Shown in pieces: positions 28,585-36,670 of a DNA stretch of 64,000 nt. The notes beneath the pieces were generated by a model. The model was given only the letters and a program-made list of their open reading frames with translations. It had not been told where the DNA came from and did not search any database. The position numbers were made by a program, and so were the translations under genes. The DNA comes from Haploplasma axanthum (GTDB lineage Bacteria; Bacillota_I; Bacilli_A; Acholeplasmatales; Acholeplasmataceae), in NCBI RefSeq assembly GCF_900660745.1, contig NZ_LR215048.1, positions 434,001 to 498,000 on the forward strand, written 5' to 3'. How positions within the stretch are numbered: the stretch's first letter is position 1; every line of letters begins with the position of its first letter.

Positions 28585-30048
28585 GGATCAATGTCAAGGG
28601 TAGGGGTAGACAATAAATAAACCTACAAAACAAGTAAAGTTTGAAATATAACAATACTTGTTTTTTTATGCAATAATACAAAAATCATTGTTGAATAAAG
28701 AAATAATACGTTTTTTAAAGCGATTAAAAGATCTAAAATTATAAGACATACGTCTAGTAGTCTTGATGAAATTATTAACACCTTCAATAAAACCATTAGA
28801 ATAAAACTTAATATTATTATTAGAATCAAGGTAAGTAAGACATAAAGAATTAGCAATTTCAACCTTCCAATTAATAAACATACCAGCAAGACTAATAAAC
28901 TCAGGAAGTTTAGAAGCATATAATTTATTGATGAAATCATCTATAAAAGACATTGCATCATCAAAAGAATCAAAAGGAGTATTAGTGCTGACTTGGAAAT
29001 AAGAATATAAATTATAAGCATTAGTTAAATCATCGCCATAGGAAATAATATCTCTAACAATAGTATATTCACTCATAAACTTTTTAAAATGTTTATTGTA
29101 GGAGAACATATAACTAAGGTTAAAATGATTCTTAATCAAAAGTTTATGAAATTTTTTTAAAACTTTATAACCAGAAGAGTTAGGTTTATAAGAATTCATA
29201 GTTCTAATTCTAATATCATTAAGAGCCCAAACAAAATTTCTAACAAAATGAAATCTATCAATGACAAGCTTAGCATTAGGGAAGTACTTCTTAGAAACAT
29301 CTCTATAAGGGGGCCACATGTCAATAATAACGGTATTAACAGTATTTAACTCACTAAAGGGAATGGAATCCAAATAAGAAATAAAAGGATCTTTTCTTCT
29401 ATTAGGAATAATGTCAATAATAGACTTATTAATAGGATCAGCAATAGCAAGAGCATACTTACCAAATTTAGAATTAGAATTAGATTTTTTAAATTCATCA
29501 ATAGAAATAACAGAAGAAAGTTTATATTGATTGATAGAGAAATGTTTATCAAATCTTCTAATAACAGTAGAGGAAGAAACATTATTATTTTTAGCAACCT
29601 GTTTAAAAGTGACAGAATCTTTCATAGAATGGATAAGCATATTATTTAGCTGATTAGAAATCTTTGAATACTTATCAATAAAGAAATTATTCTCGGGGAA
29701 TCTGGTATTACAGTACTTACAAACATAACGACGTCTATTATATATAACATGTAAGAAATAATTATTAACAACACCATGTTTAAACTTCCTAGTACGATAA
29801 TCATGGACATTCGAAGTTTTAGAATTACAAGAAGGGCAGTTATGTTCTTTAACTTCAAGACTAATATTAACAAACATATTAGCACCTTCATAACTTAATT
29901 TATTAATTAATATTGACTCATTATCTTTAAAACCTAACAATTTTTTGATAAAATACTTATACATAGATAATTCTCCTTTCGTTTGGTCACGTATATTGTA
30001 GAATTATCTATGTTTTTTTTCAAGCACCCCTAACTTAATTATAGAACC
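28585..30048 (-). mobile_element. Inner ISL3-family insertion sequence
   Basis: 1464 bp. The ends GGATCAATG... and GGTTCTATA... form imperfect inverted repeats of about 25 bp that share TAGGGGT at the same offset (28601-28607 and 30026-30032). TCTATTTT is duplicated exactly on both sides (28577-28584 and 30049-30056), the 8-bp footprint of ISL3 transposases. It carries one intact transposase gene. It lies inside the outer ISL3 element, just downstream of that element's transposase stop codon. Confidence 0.9.
28666..29964 (-). CDS. ISL3-family transposase (inner element)
   Basis: 432-residue DDE transposase, apparently intact. The N-terminal zinc-ribbon-like domain has CPSC (near 40) and CKYC (near 77), followed by an HTH region around 110-135. 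The catalytic Asp residues lie in SVISIDEF and VIIDMWPPY. The catalytic Glu lies in FIEGVNNFIKTTRR near the end, the EGxNNxIK pattern of ISL3 enzymes. AAAGGAG precedes the ATG. It resembles the transposase of the surrounding element in layout, but the sequences are clearly different. Confidence 0.93.
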   Translation of the reverse strand: MYKYFIKKLLGFKDNESILINKLSYEGANMFVNISLEVKEHNCPSCNSKTSNVHDYRTRKFKHGVVNNYFLHVIYNRRRYVCKYCNTRFPENNFFIDKYSKISNQLNNMLIHSMKDSVTFKQVAKNNNVSSSTVIRRFDKHFSINQYKLSSVISIDEFKKSNSNSKFGKYALAIADPINKSIIDIIPNRRKDPFISYLDSIPFSELNTVNTVIIDMWPPYRDVSKKYFPNAKLVIDRFHFVRNFVWALNDIRIRTMNSYKPNSSGYKVLKKFHKLLIKNHFNLSYMFSYNKHFKKFMSEYTIVRDIISYGDDLTNAYNLYSYFQVSTNTPFDSFDDAMSFIDDFINKLYASKLPEFISLAGMFINWKVEIANSLCLTYLDSNNNIKFYSNGFIEGVNNFIKTTRRMSYNFRSFNRFKKRIISLFNNDFCIIA

Positions 30049-31293
30049 TCTATTTTAATTTATTCGGGTATTTTAAGGGCTACATCTTTATTAATAGAAT
30101 AAATGATTCTAGCTCTTAATCTCTTAAAACTTTTAATCCCATTACTAGTCTTAATAATAGTCTTTATTCTAGAATTAGTACCTTCAATTGGTCCATTAGA
30201 TAATCTTCTGTTAGAATCAGATTTAATAAAGGAATTAATAATCTCATCTTTCCAATTAGAAAGTAATTTACCAAAAGATCTAATATCTTCTAACCTGTGA
30301 TTACGATATTTAGTAATTAAATCAGATAATAATTCTTTAGCATCATCAAAATTAGTGTTTCTATTAAACTCACGATATTCTTCCTTGATTTTATAAACTT
30401 CAGTTAAATCATCATCAATGGATAAAAGAAAATCTTTAATAGAAGATTTATTAAGACTAATTCTAAACTTAGGAATAGAAATATAACCATTATAGATATT
30501 ATCGTATTCTTTAGTAAAGAAATAATGAAACTTCTTTAACATATAATATTTATCATTCTTATAAGTTTTAAACTCAATATTACCAGCATATTTATTCATT
30601 ACTTTAATACGATGCTTATTAACGATATCATTAATATGTTTAATAACATGAAAAGAATCAATAGCTATTAAAGCTTTAGGCATAACTTTAGATATAACGT
30701 CTTTATAAGGCTTCCACATATCAATAATAACTACTTTAACACTATCTAATTCAGTATGTTTAAGACTAGATAGATATTCTAATAGATATGATTTATGACG
30801 AGTTTTTAAAACATCAATTATTTTTTTTGTTTCAAAATCTAAGAATAGACAAGCATAAGGATGTTTAGTCCTTTTTGAAACATGAAATTCATCGATACAT
30901 AAAAACTTAGGTAATATATTTCTATTTGGATCAACATAATCATCAAAAATATCAATAACAGTTTTAGTAGAAACATTAAAGATAGTAGAAGCACTAGTAA
31001 ATGTATTAGAAGGATTCTTTAAGTGTTCTAAAATAGATAATTTAGTATAATGACTAATTCTATCTTTATTAATAGTAAAAGGGTTAGGTTCAAAGAAAGT
31101 TTTATTACAAAACTTACAAATGAACCTCCTATGTCTAAAAATAATGTTAACAGGATTACTATTAGAAATACTATGAGTGATAGTTTTAGTTTTATAACCA
31201 TGTATTTTAGAATCTACAGAGTTACATACTGGACAATTGATCTTTTTGAGTGACAGAGTTAAATGAACATTGGTTATTGAATTTGAATTGGTA

Positions 31294-31299
31294 ACATCT
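31294..31299. repeat. Target site duplication (left) of the nested IS21 element
   Basis: ACATCT, repeated at 33449-33454. Deleting one copy with the element restores the ISL3 transposase reading frame. Confidence 0.75.
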
Positions 31300-31413
31300 T
31301 ATAAATGGTTAAATAAGAGTACCCAATAGTGTGCAAATAAGAATCCCCAATTCTTAGCACTAAAAGGTACTCTTTTTTGTTAGAATATTTATTAACGAAA
31401 GGTTGATGATATT

Positions 31414-32667
31414 ATGACAAAAATACTACTAGAACAAATAACAAATATAAAAGATTTACTACTATTTAGTAGAGCATACAAGGAGGGCTTAATAAAATTG
31501 AATATTAGCAAACTATCAAAAGAGTTAAATAAAGATAGAAAAACAATTAAGAAATACTTAAACGGTGAAGTTCCAAAGGAAACTAGAAAGAGAGTTAAAT
31601 ATTTAGATGAACATAGAAAATATATACTAGAAGTCTTAACTGATAAATATCAGAGTTTCGACTACATTGATCACTTGTTTAAATATCTAAAAAGAGAAAA
31701 AAATATAACTTGCTCAAGAACAAGTTTAAATAGATATATTAGAAATGATAATGAGTTAAATAAACTATTTAAAAGAAAAAAGGATATGAGTTTTACAGAA
31801 AGATTTGAAACAAATCCAGGGATACAAGCACAGTTTGATATGAAGGAGAAAGTAAAACTTATTGATAAAAACAATAATGAAACAGTTATAACAATACCAA
31901 CATTAACATTATCATGGTCTAGGTATAATGTAAGAAAACTAATATTAGATACTAAAACAGAAAACTTATTAGAGTTTTTAGCTTTAAGCTTTGAAGAAAT
32001 AGGTGGGGTACCACATGAACTCGTTATTGATAACTTAAAACAATTCGTAGAAAAACCAAGATATAAAGATAATGAAGCAATCATTACCAATAAACTAGTA
32101 GAGTTCGCTAAGGATTACAATATTAAGATTAAACCATGTATGCCATATAGACCACAAACTAAAGGAAAAACAGAAACACAAAATAAAATAGTTGACCAAC
32201 TAAAAAACTATAATGGTAAGTATAAGGATATCTATGAAATGCATGAAAAACTAGAAATAATTCATAAGGAAGATAATGATAATATCAGTCAAGCTACTAA
32301 ACTACCAAGAAGGTTTCTATTAGAAAAAGAAAAAGGTGACTTAAGCCCACTCCCTAGAAAAGAAATCAGACAAAAGTATCACCTTAGTTTAAAAGAGGTT
32401 CATGTAACAAATGAATCACTAATATCCTATAAATCTAATAAATACTCTGTCCCTAGAAAATTTATTGGTTTAAAAGTAGGATTAACAGTTATCAAAGGAA
32501 ATGAACTCCATATTTATTATAAAGGAAAAATCATAACAATCCACAAAATAACGGATAAATTATTAAATATTAAAGATGAACATGATTTAAAATACGAAAA
32601 AGAAATAAAAACAAAAGAAAGAACAACTATTATAAACAATGAGATGAGGAATATAAAATATGATTAA
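31414..32667 (+). CDS. istA: IS21-family transposase IstA
   Basis: 417 residues. An N-terminal HTH (NISKLSKELNKDRKTIKKYL, about 29-48) is followed by an RNase H-fold integrase core. Acidic residues lie in FDMKEKVKLI, in LVIDNLKQFV and in RPQTKGKTETQNKIV, matching the DDE triad of IstA. A C-terminal beta-rich domain follows. It is shorter than the IstA at 34.9-36.3 kb and only distantly related to it. Confidence 0.92.
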   Translation: MTKILLEQITNIKDLLLFSRAYKEGLIKLNISKLSKELNKDRKTIKKYLNGEVPKETRKRVKYLDEHRKYILEVLTDKYQSFDYIDHLFKYLKREKNITCSRTSLNRYIRNDNELNKLFKRKKDMSFTERFETNPGIQAQFDMKEKVKLIDKNNNETVITIPTLTLSWSRYNVRKLILDTKTENLLEFLALSFEEIGGVPHELVIDNLKQFVEKPRYKDNEAIITNKLVEFAKDYNIKIKPCMPYRPQTKGKTETQNKIVDQLKNYNGKYKDIYEMHEKLEIIHKEDNDNISQATKLPRRFLLEKEKGDLSPLPRKEIRQKYHLSLKEVHVTNESLISYKSNKYSVPRKFIGLKVGLTVIKGNELHIYYKGKIITIHKITDKLLNIKDEHDLKYEKEIKTKERTTIINNEMRNIKYD

Positions 32668-33412
32668 CGAAGTACTTAATCAATTAACATATCTAAAACT
32701 TAAAAGTGCATATACATATTTAAAAGAACTGCATATTAATGATGAGATAACAAATACTGATTTAAAAGGAATTCATAAGATATTGAATAAAGAGGTTTTA
32801 GCTAAGGAAGAAAATAATAAATTATACAATGTTAAAGTAGCAGGTTTCCCGTTTCTTCGAACTATTGATGAATATGATTTTAGTTTTCAACCAGGTGTTA
32901 ATGAAGAAAAAATAAGAGGAATCATTGAATCAACCTTCTATGAAGAAGCAATTAATATATGCTTAATTGGTAACCCTGGTGTTGGTAAAACACATTTAGC
33001 TATATCAATAGCGTACTCAGTCGCTATAAGACGTAATAGTGTATATTTTATTAAGTTTAACAAACTAATAACAATCCTTAAAAACGCTTATAATGATGGA
33101 ACATTTAATCGAAGACTAGGTCACTTCTTTAAATACAAACTACTTATCATTGATGAAGTGGGATTTAATGAAATAACACCTTTGGAAGCAAAGTTATTCT
33201 TTCAATTAATTGATTTACGATATACAAAAAGATCAACAATATTTACATCTAATATGACTTTTGATAAGTGGCCTCAAATATTAGGTAATGATGAAATGAT
33301 AACAAAAGCTATATTAGATAGAATCATTCATCAGTCTTATTTATTTAATATTATTGGTCCTTCATATAGGCTTAAAGATAAACTTGAACTGAATCAAACT
33401 GAGGAATCTTAA
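32660..33412 (+). CDS. istB: IS21-family helper ATPase IstB
   Basis: 250-residue DnaC-like AAA+ ATPase that assists IstA in target selection. Walker A is GNPGVGKTHL (about 104-113) and Walker B is LLIIDEVGF. An arginine-containing segment ILDRIIHQSY lies near the end. Its start overlaps istA by eight bases. Confidence 0.93.
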   Translation: MINEVLNQLTYLKLKSAYTYLKELHINDEITNTDLKGIHKILNKEVLAKEENNKLYNVKVAGFPFLRTIDEYDFSFQPGVNEEKIRGIIESTFYEEAINICLIGNPGVGKTHLAISIAYSVAIRRNSVYFIKFNKLITILKNAYNDGTFNRRLGHFFKYKLLIIDEVGFNEITPLEAKLFFQLIDLRYTKRSTIFTSNMTFDKWPQILGNDEMITKAILDRIIHQSYLFNIIGPSYRLKDKLELNQTEES

Positions 33413-33674
33413 TTGCACACTTTTGTCCATTCTTATATTGACATTTATACATCTAGAATATCAAATTGAAAATCAAAAGAATCATTATGTTTTAAATTTA
33501 GAAATTTTATGATATCATCATACATGAAGGACCTCCTTTGTTAGATTTGGATAGTAACAATATCATAACATAAGAGGTCTTTTTTTAAATGATTAAAAGA
33601 ACCTATGTAAAAAAGTGTGGTCACCACACTATATTACATAGCTATACGATGACCACACGATATTACTAATAACT

Positions 33675-33682
33675 CTTATAGG
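33675..33682. repeat. Target site duplication (right) of outer ISL3 element
   Basis: CTTATAGG, identical to 28433-28440. It overlaps the stem of the displaced rplQ terminator. Confidence 0.85.
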
Positions 33683-33716
33683 GATTACCGAAGGGTAGTC
33701 CTTTTTCTTTTTTTTG
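33680..33716 (+). terminator. Displaced native terminator of the ribosomal superoperon
   Basis: AGGGATTACC (33680-33689) pairs over 10 bp with GGTAGTCCTT (33694-33703), two G-U pairs, GAAG loop, then a long T-rich tail. Excising the outer ISL3 element places it immediately after the rplQ stop codon. Confidence 0.85.
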
Positions 33717-34073
33717 TAATTTATTGTATTAATAAAAAGAAGAAAAAGAAATAAGTAAGTATTTGTCTGATATAAGCAAAACTGCAAAATTTGTAAAAGA
33801 TAATTTTATAGGAAAAAAGTATATTTATTTGCTTGAAGACGATGGTATATAAATATAAAGTTGAAATTAAGGGTTATTGCAGAAATAGATAAGACTATAA
33901 TAAATAAAGTAATATTATGTACAAAAGGTCAAATTGGATAAGTTAAATATAGTTTAGCAATAAGAACTAAAAAAAGTATAATACTTGTTGCTCTGGTATA
34001 ATAAAGAATAGTTATATTTCAATATCAGTTATTAATCTTCAAAAACAAAATAAGATTCCTAGTGGAAATAAAA
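33717..34073. other. Gene-free segment with possible decayed coding remnants
   Basis: No intact gene. Plus-strand pieces in different frames still read like protein. A run ending at about 33852 gives KYLSDISKTAKFVKDNFIG followed by KKYIYLLEDDGI and a stop. A second near 33961-34002 gives KYSLAIRTKKSIILVALV. They may be remains of one gene broken by stops and frameshifts. I cannot name the family with any certainty. Confidence 0.35.
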
Positions 34074-34127
34074 TGTAAATGTCAATACCAAACTAGGTCA
34101 CTATATTGGTGCGAAACTAGGTCAGTA

Positions 34128-34868
34128 TTAATTACTTAACCATTCCTTTGTTTCTTTAATTCTATATGAGTCACCCTTAATATTTATAACTGTAGCTTTG
34201 TGTGCTAATCTATCAACCATAGCTGCAGTAAGTGTTGGATCACCAAATATTTCTTCCCACCTAGTAAATGCTAAGTTAGTAGTAATGATTATAGACTTAG
34301 TCTCATTTCTCATAGAAAGTAAATTAAATAATAATTCACTACCTTCTTTATCAAAACCAATATAACCGAGTTCATCTAATATGACTAAGTCATAACTGAT
34401 GAACCTTTTTTTATAATTTGTAAGTTGGTTTAGTGTCATTGATTCCTTTAATTCAGTAATTAAATTAGGTACTGTTATGTATAAAACATTTTTGCTTTTC
34501 ATATTAGCGGCGATACCTAAACCTATTGCTGTATGTGTTTTACCAACTCCAGGATTACCTACTAATATTACATTTCTGCCTTCATCTAAAAATCTTAATG
34601 ATTGAAGTTCTCTAATTTGATTAGATACCTCAATTGGAAATGATTCTAGTTTAAGATCATGTAGATATTTAAGGTGTGGATATTTAGCTATTCTAATTCT
34701 GCGGTTAATACCATTTGATTCTCTAGCTCTTGTTTCACTAGTTAATACTAGTTTTAAGAAGTCTTCATAACTTGCATTATTATCCATTGCTTCACTAATA
34801 ATACTTTGGTAATTATCTCTTATATTTGCTAGTTTTAAAATACTTGCTAATTGCTCAATTGTTTTCAT
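34128..34868 (-). CDS. istB: IS21-family helper ATPase IstB (second element)
   Basis: 246 residues. Walker A GNPGVGKTHTAIG (about 104-116), Walker B LVILDELGY, sensor segment IIITTNLAF, and MVDRLAHKATVINIKGDSYR at the end, all as expected for IstB. Overlaps istA by four bases. Confidence 0.95.
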   Translation of the reverse strand: MKTIEQLASILKLANIRDNYQSIISEAMDNNASYEDFLKLVLTSETRARESNGINRRIRIAKYPHLKYLHDLKLESFPIEVSNQIRELQSLRFLDEGRNVILVGNPGVGKTHTAIGLGIAANMKSKNVLYITVPNLITELKESMTLNQLTNYKKRFISYDLVILDELGYIGFDKEGSELLFNLLSMRNETKSIIITTNLAFTRWEEIFGDPTLTAAMVDRLAHKATVINIKGDSYRIKETKEWLSN

Positions 34869-36340
34869 TGTATAGTTTCTCCTTGATTAAATAGATTTGA
34901 TATTTGACTTAATTGATTAGAACTAACTTCTTCAATAGTAATTTCCATTGATTTAATAGTTGTTAGTTTATGACCATTATTAAGTTTTATTAATAACTCA
35001 TTTAATTCATAAATATCATTTTCATTAATCAATTTAATGAAATCCTTTGGCTTTGTGGTAAAATATTTATGAAAAAGAGTTTGGATAACTTTTGGTGCTT
35101 GCTTTAAAGCGATTGAGTTTAAAAGTGCACCTGGCTTTTTCGTGAAAGTGGTAGTGAAGTGGAATATATCGATAGTATATTCTCCTTTGCCCACTTTTTT
35201 ATTATGGCTTGCTATTAGTTCATGTTTTAAGTTATAAACGTTTATATGTTCTAAATAAACATTAGAATAGACATTTTCACCAACATATGAATCAGGAACT
35301 GAGTAATAATTTGAATCAATCATTATTATTGATTCATGATTTACTTTTGCTTGAATAAGTCTTCCTAGTTCATATTTGGCTTTTGGTAGTTTAATTAAAT
35401 TAACTCTTTCATTCACTACCTTTACTTTATCTTGATTAATCTTAAAAATTTCATCAACTACATATTTCCTTAAATTATCTAAAGAATAAAATTTATAGTT
35501 GAAGGTAAATAGTTCACTTCTTGCTATTTTGCCGCTAGTTTCTACATGTCCTTTTTCATTACCGCTTCTTGGATTAGTAGTCATAATCTTAAAACCATAA
35601 TAGTTAGATAATTTAATTAGCTCTTCATTATAAACTTTAGCACCACCATAGACAAATTTACTTACTACATTTCTCATGTTATCGAAAACCATTGTTTTAG
35701 GTACACCATTAATTTCTTCGAAGAATGTTACTAAACTGTCAATAAATGATTCAAATTTCTGGTTTTGATAATGTTTAACAAATATATAGTTACTGTGAGG
35801 TAGGGTTATTGTTGCTTGATATAATTTTTTTACCTGATCATCAATTAACACTTTCACTTCATGAAAGTCATATTCAGCTCTAAAGCCTGGAGCATATTGC
35901 TGTTTGATAAAAGCTTCCTTGTTTTTATTTTTATAACGTTTATATTCAATTTGGATTGTTGTTATACCAACATCAAAACCTTCTGATCTTAGTTTACGGT
36001 GAAGAAGAGATGCAGTTAGTTTTTGTTTGTTTAAACCAAGTAATAAATCTTTTTCTTCATCTTGTTTTAATAGTTCATAAAATCTGTGTTCCAACTCTCC
36101 ACTAAAAACTTTTCTAACACTTACCCCTTTTCTTACAGGTGCACTTACTAACTCTTTTTGTAATTCAATAATTTTACTTTTATCTGATTCATTTTCTATT
36201 AACTTTGTTATAACCTTCATTTCTTTAACGTATTTATTAACTGTATCTTTTGAAATATTTAATGTTAATGCTATTTTACGATTAGACATTCCATTACGCT
36301 TTAGTGATAATATATCGTTTTTCATGTATATTGATACCAT
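34865..36340 (-). CDS. istA: IS21-family transposase IstA (second element)
   Basis: 491 residues, normal IstA length. The N-terminal HTH (MSNRKIALTLNISKDTVNKY, about 18-37) precedes the integrase core, with Asp in EYDFHEVKVLI, Asp in MVFDNMRNVV and Glu in RSGNEKGHVETSGK. The C-terminal domain is beta-rich with YYSVPDSYVGENVY. GAGGTAG lies before the ATG; a second in-frame ATG six codons later is also possible. Confidence 0.94.
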   Translation of the reverse strand: MVSIYMKNDILSLKRNGMSNRKIALTLNISKDTVNKYVKEMKVITKLIENESDKSKIIELQKELVSAPVRKGVSVRKVFSGELEHRFYELLKQDEEKDLLLGLNKQKLTASLLHRKLRSEGFDVGITTIQIEYKRYKNKNKEAFIKQQYAPGFRAEYDFHEVKVLIDDQVKKLYQATITLPHSNYIFVKHYQNQKFESFIDSLVTFFEEINGVPKTMVFDNMRNVVSKFVYGGAKVYNEELIKLSNYYGFKIMTTNPRSGNEKGHVETSGKIARSELFTFNYKFYSLDNLRKYVVDEIFKINQDKVKVVNERVNLIKLPKAKYELGRLIQAKVNHESIIMIDSNYYSVPDSYVGENVYSNVYLEHINVYNLKHELIASHNKKVGKGEYTIDIFHFTTTFTKKPGALLNSIALKQAPKVIQTLFHKYFTTKPKDFIKLINENDIYELNELLIKLNNGHKLTTIKSMEITIEEVSSNQLSQISNLFNQGETIQ

Positions 36341-36459
36341 TCTTTCTACCTCACATTATTTAAATTATATGAGGTTATTATACTATGTATGAATATACTG
36401 ACCTAGTTTCCTACCAACTTTATTTAATTTATTGACCTAGTTATATACTAACAAATACA

Positions 36460-36608
36460 TAAAATTAAGAGTATACTAGTTTTTGAGTATAAAACAAAAA
36501 AACAAAAAGTCATTTTTTAAACAAATAATAAGGTATATGCTGCGTATTAATGCAGTATTTTTATTTATTTGGGATAAGTAAATATACAATACATTTACAA
36601 GTGTTCTA
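36460..36608. terminator. Intergenic stretch with an orphan terminator-like hairpin
   Basis: Between the second IS21 element and the lipoprotein promoter. ATGCTGC (36537-36543) pairs with GCAGTAT (36552-36558) with one G-U pair, followed by a T-rich tail, on the plus strand. It may be the terminator of whatever gene stood here before the IS21 insertion. Nothing else is recognised. Confidence 0.4.
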
Positions 36609-36637
36609 TTGTTTAATATAGTTTACTATGTTAAAAT
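36609..36637 (+). promoter_or_regulatory. Promoter of the 880-aa lipoprotein gene
   Basis: TTGTTT (36609-36614), 17-base spacer, TAAAAT (36632-36637) with TGT before the -10. Confidence 0.65.
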
Positions 36638-36670
36638 TATAAATGGAAAATAACGAAGGAGAATGTGTGG

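Larger units (their letters stand above)
31300..33448 (+). mobile_element. IS21-family insertion sequence (nested, intact)
   Basis: About 2149 bp. The terminal regions are long imperfect inverted repeats: both ends contain ATAAATG at the tip, AATAAGA about ten bases in, and a shared AGTGTGCAAWTAAGAWTCC further in (31328 and 33419 regions). It carries istA and istB overlapping by eight bases, the standard two-gene IS21 plan. It sits inside the outer ISL3 transposase gene. The exact tip is uncertain by one base. Confidence 0.85.
30060..33525 (-). pseudogene. ISL3-family transposase gene of the outer element, split by IS21
   Basis: The N-terminal part (33525-33449; MYDDIIKFLNLKHNDSF, with AGGAGG before the ATG) and the C-terminal part (open from about 31298 to 30060) belong to one gene. 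Removing 31300-33448 and one copy of the 6-bp target duplication joins them in frame into about 436 residues, very close to the 432 of the sister transposase. CPVC and CKFC zinc-ribbon cysteines, CIDEF, IDMWKPY and IEGTNSRIKT catalytic motifs are all preserved. No other frameshift is seen, so the disruption looks recent. The only internal ATG, at 30719, would give a 219-residue C-terminal fragment. Confidence 0.88.
28441..33674 (-). mobile_element. Outer ISL3-family insertion sequence, interrupted by two other elements
   Basis: The left end GGCTCTTAGTAATATCG and the inverted right end AGTTATTAGTAATATCG match over 20 bases or more and are flanked by the 8-bp duplication CTTATAGG, the size expected for ISL3. 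Inside each end lie three copies of an 18-base motif of the form CTATGTAATATARTGTGG (left 28449, 28478, 28505; right 33603, 33624, 33653), probably transposase binding sites. Its transposase gene runs on the minus strand from 33525 to 30060 but is split by an IS21 insertion. A second ISL3 element sits downstream of the gene. Without these the element would be about 1.6 kb. Confidence 0.88.
34074..36459 (-). mobile_element. Second IS21-family insertion sequence (intact)
   Basis: About 2386 bp. Both ends begin TGTA and carry imperfect inverted repeats with two copies of ACTAGGTCA each (left 34091 and 34114; right near 36400 and 36436), a pattern of multiple transposase sites typical of IS21. 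TAAAA flanks both ends (34069-34073 and 36460-36464), a plausible 5-bp duplication. istA and istB are intact on the minus strand and overlap by four bases. Confidence 0.82.

Noticed and set aside
30060-30719. Stand-alone 219-residue transposase gene
   Set aside because: The frame continues upstream without stop to about 31298, and its N-terminus is found beyond the IS21 element, so it is the C-terminal part of one interrupted gene.
34080-36453. Shorter boundaries for the second IS21 element with TGT/ACA tips
   Set aside because: No target duplication fits there. Extending by six bases on each side keeps the inverted repeat and reveals TAAAA on both flanks.
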